A stretch of DNA of 64,000 nucleotides from a bacterium (lineage in GTDB: Bacteria > Planctomycetota > JAFGQW01): NCBI GenBank assembly GCA_030426805.1, contig JAUHXU010000003.1, positions 963,220 through 1,027,219 on the forward strand, read 5' to 3'. A program made the position numbers and the translations under genes. This document shows positions 17,301-23,717 of this stretch, one piece after another. Position 1 is the first letter of the stretch. Each line of letters opens with the position of its first letter. A model generated the notes under the pieces. That model searched no databases. It was not told the DNA's origin and saw only the letters and a list, made by a program, of their open reading frames with translations.

Positions 17301-17511
17301 GACGTTTCTCGAGGAGAGTGCGGACACCTTTCCGGGCGGTCGGCGGCTCGCGGTCTTGCTGCGACGCGACCGATCGATGTTCCAGGTGACGACGGAACCC
17401 AACGTGTTCACGTGGTTTCGCGATCCCGACTACACCGAGAGCCTGCCCGACGCGCAACGCCGGGAATGGGCCACACTCTGGGAACGACTCGACGGCTACC
17501 TCGAGCGGTAG
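14338..17511 (+). CDS. Ser/Thr protein kinase with TPR-rich C-terminal region
   Basis: 1057 residues. Kinase domain about 62-350: ARGGQGRVW (71-79), K93 in RVAIKVL, HRDVKPAN (202-209), DFGLA (222-226), GTPVYMSPEQI. One transmembrane helix at about 370-392. The tail has TPR-like helical pairs (EPVAWSAMGIAHATLGAGDRA, AELHYNLGKGFEGTYRWKEA, IDAHTALANALIRLEDLDGA). The gene lies between a secreted propeller gene (12 bp upstream) and an ECF sigma gene (82 bp downstream), all on the plus strand. The kinase domain is close in sequence to the two minus-strand kinases at 5.6-11 kb, suggesting local duplication. Confidence 0.92.
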   Translation: MSHAEQIDREEFRFLVRLTEDRAAGRIRPVEDYVAEFPALPDRIRARYAELSATSDLDERIDHYRVIESIARGGQGRVWLAEDTRLGRRVAIKVLDSLLPSSDRERQRFAREVDAISTLDHPGICPIYDVGEHDGRPYFAMRYVEGESFAASIDHARRSRDEGDADSTTTGRRGREHVRRVVEIVERVARALDVAHEAGLVHRDVKPANIMVTEHDEPVVLDFGLAQFESPDGATLTRRGEVLGTPVYMSPEQIEPKRGRVDRRADVYALGVTLFEALTLERPFRAATVDALFSAILRDVPPDPRRVNRSIPKDLATVIGAALEKDPNRRYASAGALADDLGHVLRGEPIEVRPPGVLTRLARWVGRRPAVAAVWALLAVGVPVVGVLGGYWIATRDDVAAAEDAARRRVVERHLGQALLARQERRLEAARAALDAARAIAPDEPEVVALDADLTRRGGGAHRDLEREALAASASQPTTAAGFFFAALAAQAEADEIDRKRLEDALDASRSAVLAAPAPRLVYHVLVVEIAQLLGDAATALRTARAAVLRWPDEPVAWSAMGIAHATLGAGDRAIEAFERARALDPDSHAIRRRLAETLDRFGAGKRAIEHYRAASRLAKEAATRAGSPASASRLRAEAAVLRAASHACDRDADAARDALLAACDADASVGRRGLRDAVGRLLAAGAHGEAETVVDAAIGRFDDDPTLREYRGMIRLARGDATAALPDLEFAAERAARSETAWGNLSHALLVLRRFDDAIAAARRGLALASDRAELHYNLGKGFEGTYRWKEAADAFRMATRLAPKDIDAHTALANALIRLEDLDGAVQVGERLAELRPDDPEILAGLAHTLGIAGRPRRAKVILDRCIATGAAPEAARNMLAGTAQLAAAAERLEAALADPSASLEPDMIQAFDVILDRRREHTTAARLWRRFFDDSADPGNPHYSVCCYMAARRCAIAALGRGKDAVPEDRDAWSEEALERLDGLLTFLEESADTFPGGRRLAVLLRRDRSMFQVTTEPNVFTWFRDPDYTESLPDAQRREWATLWERLDGYLER

Positions 17512-17593
17512 GTCGTGCGCCGGTGACCTCGTTCGAGCCGGGGTTTCGTTTGCTGCGTTCGCGCGGCTCGGATACGCTCGGGCCGGAGGTTCG

Positions 17594-18202
17594 ATGTCCG
17601 AGCACGAGCACGCGTCGTTGTCCGAGTCGCTCGCGGCGGTCGCTGCGGCCGACCCCGCGATGCGCGACGCGTTTGCGCGGGCGTTCGACGAGGTCGCGCC
17701 GGCGCTCTACGCCTGGGTCCGATCCCGGATCCCGTCGCAGCTCTCCGCGATGCTCGATCCCGGCGACGTCGTGCAGGAGACGTGGTGTCGGGCGTTCGCG
17801 CGGTGGGCCGATTACGACGCATCGCGCGGTGGGCTGCGATCGTGGCTGCTGGGCATCGCGCGCAATATCCTGCGAGAGGTCTACACGCAGTATCATCGCC
17901 GCCCGTGGACCGCGTCGGACGGGCCGCGCTCGCGCGTGCGCGGCATCGAGGGGATTCCGGACGAGGCGACCGCGGTCAGCATGCGGGTCGCCCGGGACGA
18001 GGCGATCGAACGCTTCATGGCGGTCGTCGATCGCCTCCCGGCCGAAGATCGCGAACTCGTCGTGCTCCGAGGGCTCGAGGAGCTCTCGCACGACGAAATC
18101 GCGACGCACCTCGGCGTCGATCCCGCGACCGTACGCAAGCGGTGGACGCGCCTGCGCGCCCGGCTCGCCGACGGACCGGTCCCGGACTGGTTGCGGGAAT
18201 GA
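17594..18202 (+). CDS. ECF-type RNA polymerase sigma factor
   Basis: 202 residues with a GGAGG site 6 nt before the ATG. Region 2: LDPGDVVQETWCRAFARWADYDASRGGLRSWLLGIARNILRE; region 4: RLPAEDRELVVLRGLEELSHDEIATHLGVDPATVRKRWTRLRARL. The spacing is that of a normal ECF sigma factor. Its stop overlaps the start of a secreted metalloprotease gene (ATGA), so the two proteins are translationally coupled, and it follows a TPR kinase gene by 82 bp. No anti-sigma factor is seen. Confidence 0.9.
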   Translation: MSEHEHASLSESLAAVAAADPAMRDAFARAFDEVAPALYAWVRSRIPSQLSAMLDPGDVVQETWCRAFARWADYDASRGGLRSWLLGIARNILREVYTQYHRRPWTASDGPRSRVRGIEGIPDEATAVSMRVARDEAIERFMAVVDRLPAEDRELVVLRGLEELSHDEIATHLGVDPATVRKRWTRLRARLADGPVPDWLRE

Positions 18203-19569
18203 GCGAAGCCCGCGGCGCACGCCGATCCGGCTCGCTTTGCGGACTGACGCTGACGTGGCTGGTCGCGTTCGCCGGGCACACGTCGTCGCAGGCCGACGCG
18301 TCGGCGGTCGTGGCGGGTGCGCACTTCGCGTTGCACGCGCCGAGCTTGTCGCCGGCCGGCGCTCGTCGCGCGCTCGCGGTCGCGGATGCGGCGTGGGACG
18401 CGACCACGGCACTGACCGGCCTGCGCCCGGCCGGCCGCGGCAAGCCCTTGCCGATCCACGTGCACGCGACGACGGCCGCCTACCGCGCGGTCGATCGTCG
18501 GTTGACCGGAGGGCGCTTCCGAAAGAACGGCGCGTTCGCCCACTGGGACACGCGGAGCGCGCACATCGAGTATGCACCGCCGCTCGCCGTGCCACGGCAA
18601 CGCGCGGTCGACGTGCCCTTCCAGACGCTCCGGCTCCTCTCGCACGAGGCGGCCCACCTCACTTGCTTCGCGCTCACGACGAACTACCGCGATCATCCCG
18701 AGTGGTTCTCCGAGGGGATCGCGACCAACGTCACCGAGATCGTCGCGAAGCGCACCGGGCTCATCGAGTCGATCGAGGACGATCCCTACTTCGGGCGGAA
18801 GATGATCCGCGTCATCGAACTCGCCCGACGCGATCGGCTGCCGACGGTCGAGTCCATCCTGAACGACGACCTCGACGGCCTGCCCTGGCTCGACGCGTAT
18901 GCGGTCCGCTGGGCGTTCTTTCGCGTGCTCCGGTTGCGCCACGGCGACGCGCTGACGCGGTTCTGCGTCGCGGTTTCGCGAATGCGGCGGTCACCCGCGT
19001 TCACGCGGCGGTGCCGCGAACGCCTCGAGCGCGTCGTCGGCAAGCGGCCGGTCGCCGTCGCGCTCGAAGAATCCGTGCGCGGGTTTCGACCGCGATGGGT
19101 CGAGCTGAGCCGTTCGCTCGAGACCGCCGGCGACGAGTGGGTGCAGCGCGCGTTTCCGCGCGTGAATGCGATCGCCTGGCGCATCGAGCCCGTCGGCGCG
19201 GACGCCTACACCCTGGCGGGCAGGGTCACCTTCGGCGGCGAGGGCGAGACGCCGCAGATGAACGTCCTGCTCGACCGGCAGCGCAGCGGGTTCGTCTCGG
19301 TCGCGTTGCAGCCGAATCGGGTGACCGTGCTCGAGCGCGACGCGACGCAGCGAACGTGGCGACGCGTGATCACCCGGCAACTCGAGCGACCGGTCTCGGA
19401 GAAGGCGCCGTTCTCGGTGCGCTGCGCGGACCGTCGGCTCACGGTGTCGTTCGGCGGCGCGACGCTCGAGGCGACACTCCCCGATCGCACGCTGCGCGGG
19501 CCCTGGGGCCTCGGCGTGCAGGCGGGCGATTGGGGCACGTGGCACGGCGTCGCACTCGAGACGCGTTGA
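18199..19569 (+). CDS. secreted HExxH metalloprotease (peptidase MA-like)
   Basis: 456 residues from the ATG that overlaps the sigma-factor stop; the frame is open further upstream but those codons lie inside the sigma gene. The N-terminus (TLTWLVAFAGHTSSQA) is hydrophobic and suggests export. The gluzincin motif is LLSHEAAHLTC with H149, E150, H153 and a downstream WFSEGIATNV with E172 as third zinc ligand, as in peptidase MA and DUF1570-type proteins. The last 150 residues look like a beta-sandwich (laminin G or 3-keto-disaccharide hydrolase fold, ending GPWGLGVQAGDWGTWHGVALETR). Coupling to a sigma factor may mean it acts on an envelope regulator; this is inference. Confidence 0.75.
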   Translation: MSEARGARRSGSLCGLTLTWLVAFAGHTSSQADASAVVAGAHFALHAPSLSPAGARRALAVADAAWDATTALTGLRPAGRGKPLPIHVHATTAAYRAVDRRLTGGRFRKNGAFAHWDTRSAHIEYAPPLAVPRQRAVDVPFQTLRLLSHEAAHLTCFALTTNYRDHPEWFSEGIATNVTEIVAKRTGLIESIEDDPYFGRKMIRVIELARRDRLPTVESILNDDLDGLPWLDAYAVRWAFFRVLRLRHGDALTRFCVAVSRMRRSPAFTRRCRERLERVVGKRPVAVALEESVRGFRPRWVELSRSLETAGDEWVQRAFPRVNAIAWRIEPVGADAYTLAGRVTFGGEGETPQMNVLLDRQRSGFVSVALQPNRVTVLERDATQRTWRRVITRQLERPVSEKAPFSVRCADRRLTVSFGGATLEATLPDRTLRGPWGLGVQAGDWGTWHGVALETR

Positions 19570-19600
19570 CGTCGATCCGCCCGCGCCGCAACGCTGCCGC

Positions 19601-21490
19601 TCAACGGTCGTCGAAGACGTCGTCGGCGCTGGTCACGTGGCGGAACTCACCGCCGGTCTTCTTCGCGAGGCGCTCGAGGAGTGCGACGTCGGACTGCGAT
19701 CCGAGGGCGATCGTGTGGACGACGATGTCGCGAAAGCGATTGATGCGATCGAACTCGTCGGCGATCTCGGCCCCTTCGACGAGTGCGCCGCGGTTCGCGT
19801 ACCCGTCGGTCACGAGGAAAATCGTGTCGACCCCGTCGCGACGGGGCGCGTCGACGTCGCTGCCGCCGATTCGCAGCGCCGCCGTCAGGCCGCCGAAGAC
19901 GTCCAACTCCCCGTCGATCTTCTGGCGTTCGATCCACGCAAGGGCCCGGTCGCGGTTCTTCTCGGTCGCGTCGACGAGCCGCGACTTGAAGGACTTCGCG
20001 CTGGTCGCGCACGTCACGACGCCGAAGCGGGCGGTGGGCGAGAGTAGCCGGAAGGCTCGGTCGAGTTGTTCGGTCGCGGACTCGGCCCGCGTCTTCGCCG
20101 AACTGTCCGCTCTGGATGCGCGTGTCAGATCGTCCAGGGAGACCGGAAGCCGCATCGACAGCGAACGGTCGATCACGAACGCGATGCGATCACTGTCCGT
20201 CTCGATGCCGTAGAACCGCGTCGTGGTCGGGCCGCGCGTCTTCGGCAGTCGCAGCGCGTCGCGTGCGGCGCGGCGCACGGCGGGCAACGGATCGTCGATG
20301 CATGCGCGCAACGCCGTCGCTGTCTTCGGGTCGCGCAATCGTCGCAGCGCCTCGCACGCGGCGATTCGGATCGTCGGGGGCTCGTCGGCTGCGAGTCGCT
20401 CCGCGATCGTCGATGCGAGGTCGACGTCGCCGGTTGCCGCGGCACGGGCAAGACGCGCGAGTGCGACCTCGGGGGCGGCTGCGCCGACGAGCGCTTCGTG
20501 AAGAGCTGTCCGCGCGGCGCGCTTCGCACCGTCCGGGCTCGCTCGGTAGAGTGCGCCGAGGAGCTCGGGCATCTCGTGATTCAGCGTCTCGCTGTCGATG
20601 AGTGCCGCGCGCGTCGCCTCCTTCTCGGCCCACGCTTTCGCGACCCGGGACCGGGGCTTCGGGCGCTCGAGGTCCCGGCCGCGCAGGAGGCGGAAGAACT
20701 GCAGCGCGAACCGCATCTTCGCTTTGCCGAACAGCGTCGCGTACTTCTTCGCGGCTGTCCGGTATCGCCGGTGGCTCTTGGCGACTGCCTGTGCCGCGCG
20801 CTCCTGCGCTGCGACGAGCGTCGCGAAGCCTTCGTCGCCGAGCCGCGTCGTGGTCTTCGTCGGCTGCTGCTCGACGTGTCGTGCGAGGCCGCGCACACCG
20901 GCGAGCGCGAGCGATGCGCGACGATCGGTCGCTGCATCGAGCAGTGCGGTGGCCGACGGCACGGTCGGGAGGAGGCCGAGTGCGCGCGCGAGTGCGACTT
21001 TCCCGTCGTCGTCCGCGTCGTTGAACTCGCGGACGAGTTGCTCCGCCACCGCGGCGCCGCCGTCGGGCGAGCGCGTGATGCCGGCACGGATGGCCGCGTC
21101 GAGCGCTTCCGCGAAGTGACGATGGCGCCGCTCGCGTTCGATCAGCGTGCGATGGCGATCGCGCGCGATCTTGACGTAGATCTCGTCCTCGGCGTAGAGG
21201 TCCTCGTCGCGCGATGCGCGTTCGGCTTCACGAGCCAGCGCTTCCCGTTGCGCGACGATCGAACCGGCCGTTGCGACGACGAGTCCCAACTCCGCGTTCG
21301 TGATGCACGGTTGCAGTGCGACCGCCGCGGTCGTCCGCGTGCCGATCGGGATGCCCTCGGTCGCGACGCGCCGCGCAAGCGCCGCCGGATCTTCCTGCGC
21401 CGTTGCGCCAAAGGGCGCGACGAGCAGTATCGTTGCCGACACCGCGATTCGACCCCATCGTGTGCGCAATCCACACCTCCGCTTCGACAC
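19601..21490 (-). CDS. secreted HEAT-repeat/von Willebrand factor A protein
   Basis: 629 residues, GTG start at 21490; signal peptide ends near GATAQ. Residues about 330-420 contain HEAT-like repeats (TIRIAACEALRRLRDPKTATALRACI, LPAVRRAARDALRL). A VWA domain occupies the C-terminus, with an intact metal-ion site: DRSLS from D441, then FLVTDGYANRG. VWA domains usually bind protein partners through a bound metal. A perfect 11-bp inverted repeat lies directly before the start codon. It converges on the metalloprotease gene with a 31-bp gap. Confidence 0.75.
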   Translation of the reverse strand: MSKRRCGLRTRWGRIAVSATILLVAPFGATAQEDPAALARRVATEGIPIGTRTTAAVALQPCITNAELGLVVATAGSIVAQREALAREAERASRDEDLYAEDEIYVKIARDRHRTLIERERRHRHFAEALDAAIRAGITRSPDGGAAVAEQLVREFNDADDDGKVALARALGLLPTVPSATALLDAATDRRASLALAGVRGLARHVEQQPTKTTTRLGDEGFATLVAAQERAAQAVAKSHRRYRTAAKKYATLFGKAKMRFALQFFRLLRGRDLERPKPRSRVAKAWAEKEATRAALIDSETLNHEMPELLGALYRASPDGAKRAARTALHEALVGAAAPEVALARLARAAATGDVDLASTIAERLAADEPPTIRIAACEALRRLRDPKTATALRACIDDPLPAVRRAARDALRLPKTRGPTTTRFYGIETDSDRIAFVIDRSLSMRLPVSLDDLTRASRADSSAKTRAESATEQLDRAFRLLSPTARFGVVTCATSAKSFKSRLVDATEKNRDRALAWIERQKIDGELDVFGGLTAALRIGGSDVDAPRRDGVDTIFLVTDGYANRGALVEGAEIADEFDRINRFRDIVVHTIALGSQSDVALLERLAKKTGGEFRHVTSADDVFDDR

Positions 21491-21492
21491 CG

Positions 21493-21524
21493 ATCCGCCC
21501 GCCGATCATCGGTGGCGGGCGGAT
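21493..21524 (-). promoter_or_regulatory. inverted repeat at the 5' end of the VWA gene
   Basis: ATCCGCCCGCC (21493-21503) and GGCGGGCGGAT (21514-21524) form perfect 11-bp arms with a 10-nt loop, ending 2 nt before the GTG start. A TAGACT -10-like element (minus strand, 21527-21532) would place the transcription start inside the palindrome, so it may be an operator; as RNA it would sequester the start region. Confidence 0.45.
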
Positions 21525-21564
21525 GGAGTCTATCACGGCTGCGGATCGACGCGGGGGCTTCGGC

Positions 21565-21918
21565 TCAGCCCTCCATCTCCCAGATCGGGCGCACCTCGAC
21601 CGAGCCGAACTTGGCGGACGGGATCTTCGCGGCCCACGCGATCGCCGCGGCCTCGTCGTCGGCCTCGATCACGTAGTAGCCGCCGAGTTGCTCGTCGGTC
21701 TTCGCGAACGGACCGGGTGCCGTTTGGGTCTTGCCGTCGCGCACGCGGACGGTCTTCGCGGTCGCCGTCGGTTGCAGGCGCTCGCCGGCCAGGCACGCGC
21801 CGGACTGGCCGATCTCCTGGCCGAACGCCATGTACTCCTGCATCAGCTGGCCCATGTCGGCCTCGCTCATGTTCGCGTCGGTGGTCTCGTTCGAGTGAAT
21901 CAACAGCAGGTATCGCAT
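21565..21918 (-). CDS. YCII/DGPF-domain protein
   Basis: 117 residues. Start chosen at 21918 (MRYLLLIHS, the normal start of the family, with GGAG about 8 nt upstream) over an in-frame ATG 12 nt earlier. Motifs GPFAKTDEQLGGYYVIEADDEAAAIAWAAKIP are typical of the YCII-related dimeric ferredoxin-like fold (DGPF domain). In many bacteria such genes sit beside ECF sigma factors of group ECF41 or similar; here no sigma gene is directly adjacent. Catalytic role unknown. Confidence 0.85.
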   Translation of the reverse strand: MRYLLLIHSNETTDANMSEADMGQLMQEYMAFGQEIGQSGACLAGERLQPTATAKTVRVRDGKTQTAPGPFAKTDEQLGGYYVIEADDEAAAIAWAAKIPSAKFGSVEVRPIWEMEG

Positions 21919-22019
21919 CGAGGTCTCCATGGTCTCGGGTCTGACCCGCTGTTGCCCGTGTCGAACCGGGTGGCGGACCGAAATCCGGAATTCCTCGGAT
22001 TTCGGCCGCCGCGGTGGGC

Positions 22020-23420
22020 TCACGCCCTCACGCGCAGCACCGTCGGCTCCGTGATGAACGCGATGCCGCTCGGGGCGCTCGGGTCGAGCACGAGCAGGAC
22101 CGTGTGGAAGAGCAGCTCGTAGCCGGGGGGCAACCCGAGCGACGAGAAGTCCCAGCGGCCGAGCGCCTCGCCATTGGCGTCGAGCGTCCCGGGGCCGCTG
22201 TTGAAGATCGACGGGAACGTGTTGAACGCCGTGAACGCGGTCGTCAGGTCCGGGTTGAGCCAGATCTTGCGGCTGTCGACCGAGATGCCCGGCGAGAATC
22301 CGGACTGCGATGCGACGAGTGCATACGCCTTGCCCGGCATCGTCGGCACGCTCATCCGGATGTCCCACACGAGCGGCCCGCGCCGCACCGTCTGGACGTA
22401 GTTGGAGCGATCGTGGAGCAGCGTGCCGTCCTCGGCGAACGTGCTGGCGCGTGTGCCCGTCTGCACCGTGTCGATCGTCTTCGTGCGGACGAACCCGTTG
22501 TTCGGGTCGAGCCAGACGAAGCGGTTGCCGGTCGTGTCGAAGTGGCAGTGCACGATCAGCTGCGGGTTCGCGATCGACTGGTTCTCGAAGATCGCGCTGT
22601 AGGCGAGGTAGGAGCCGCCGACGTCGACGCGCCCGCCGATCGTCGAACGCGCGCCGTCCTTCGCGATCCGCCAGAGTTGGCTGCCGTCGCGGAGGTTGCG
22701 CGGTTCGAGGTAGTAGAGGTCGCCGGTCGCGAGCTGCTGGGGGAGACCCGTGCTCGGCGCGGGCAGTGAGATCGTCGCCGGGACGCCGCTCGCGAACGTG
22801 CGGACTGTGCCGTCGTTGCGGAGCGCGAGCACCGGCGAGCCCGGCGTGCCGTCGGTCGCGAACACGACGTCGCCGGTCGCGGCGTCGCGTCCCATCGCCG
22901 AGAAGAAGCTCGCGTTGGCGCCGATCGCGGCCGATTGCAGCACGGTCGTGTAGGCCCCGGTGCCGTCGGCGCGATAGACCCGCCAGTCGCCGCTCGTGTT
23001 GCTCTCCGCCAGCGCGAGGTAGTCGCCGTCTTGCGTCACGACGAGGCCGTAGCCCCACTGGACGTCGTTGCGACTCTGGAAGATCGTCGACGCCTTCTGC
23101 GTCGTCGGGTCGAAGCGGAACACGCCGTGTCCGGGGTTGTAGTTGCAGCAGAGGCCGGTCACGTGGACGTAGCTCCGGTTGTCGACGTCCATCGCGGTCT
23201 GCCACCAGCCGCCGGGGTTGTAGTTTCCGGGCGCGTTCTCGGTGAAGATCGTCGTGTAGGTCAGGTTCTGCGTCTTGCTGAACACGAACGTGCCCTCGCG
23301 GTGGATCCGCGCGCTCGGGTAGCCGCCGCCGGCGACGAGCCCGCCCGGGTGGGTCTGGGCGTCGGCCGTCGCGGACCAGAGGGCCAGCGCGCCGAGCGCC
23401 GCGGTCGTGAAACGTCTCAT
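22020..23420 (-). CDS. secreted propeller-like protein with shared C-terminal module
   Basis: 466 residues. Start at 23420 gives MRRFTTAALGALALWSATADAQ, a signal peptide, with GAGGAG upstream. Propeller-type strands include VVTQDGDYLALAESN, RDAATGDVVFATDGT and LATGDLYYLEPRN. The C-terminal part from MPGKAYALVASQSGFSPGIS through GTLDANGEALG to LDPSAPSGIAFITEPTVLRVRA is the shared module. Ligand unknown. It is divergent from the SBBP-repeat gene at 23718. Confidence 0.75.
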   Translation of the reverse strand: MRRFTTAALGALALWSATADAQTHPGGLVAGGGYPSARIHREGTFVFSKTQNLTYTTIFTENAPGNYNPGGWWQTAMDVDNRSYVHVTGLCCNYNPGHGVFRFDPTTQKASTIFQSRNDVQWGYGLVVTQDGDYLALAESNTSGDWRVYRADGTGAYTTVLQSAAIGANASFFSAMGRDAATGDVVFATDGTPGSPVLALRNDGTVRTFASGVPATISLPAPSTGLPQQLATGDLYYLEPRNLRDGSQLWRIAKDGARSTIGGRVDVGGSYLAYSAIFENQSIANPQLIVHCHFDTTGNRFVWLDPNNGFVRTKTIDTVQTGTRASTFAEDGTLLHDRSNYVQTVRRGPLVWDIRMSVPTMPGKAYALVASQSGFSPGISVDSRKIWLNPDLTTAFTAFNTFPSIFNSGPGTLDANGEALGRWDFSSLGLPPGYELLFHTVLLVLDPSAPSGIAFITEPTVLRVRA

Positions 23421-23555
23421 CGATGCTCTCCTCGGTGGATGCGGATCCGCCATTCGTGTCGACCGCCGTGGATCCCGCCGGCGCGTCCGAGGAGCAACAG
23501 CGGAAACGGCGCGCAGACCTGACCGGAGAAATCCGTCGCGCATCGATCCGGACGC

Positions 23556-23568
23556 GATCGAGTATCAT
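23556..23568 (+). promoter_or_regulatory. promoter candidate with GATCGAG-TATCAT motif
   Basis: GATCGAGTATCAT (TATCAT at 23563-23568) repeats the core of the promoters at 11174 and 12901 but lacks their upstream half. It lies in the 297-bp divergent region and points at the SBBP-repeat gene, with a leader of about 140 nt. No clear -35 element is seen. Confidence 0.4.
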
Positions 23569-23717
23569 CGCGGCGTCGATCGCGGAGCGTTGCCGGAGTG
23601 GCAAGACAACCCGGGAAAGTCCCTGGCCGCGATCGCGATACAGGCATCGACGACGGCGCTGTTTGCCCTTCCTCTTACGCAGAGCGGGCTGATGGGGCAG
23701 CCGGATTGGTGGTGCAC

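Noticed and set aside
12814..17457. A 1547-codon open frame on the minus strand
   Set aside because: It is antisense to a secreted protein gene and to a kinase with intact motifs. It is arginine-rich and low in complexity, as expected of a shadow frame in high-GC DNA.
17885..17900. TATCATCGCCG resembling the promoter core
   Set aside because: It lies inside the coding sequence of the ECF sigma factor and is explained by its codons; no gene starts nearby.
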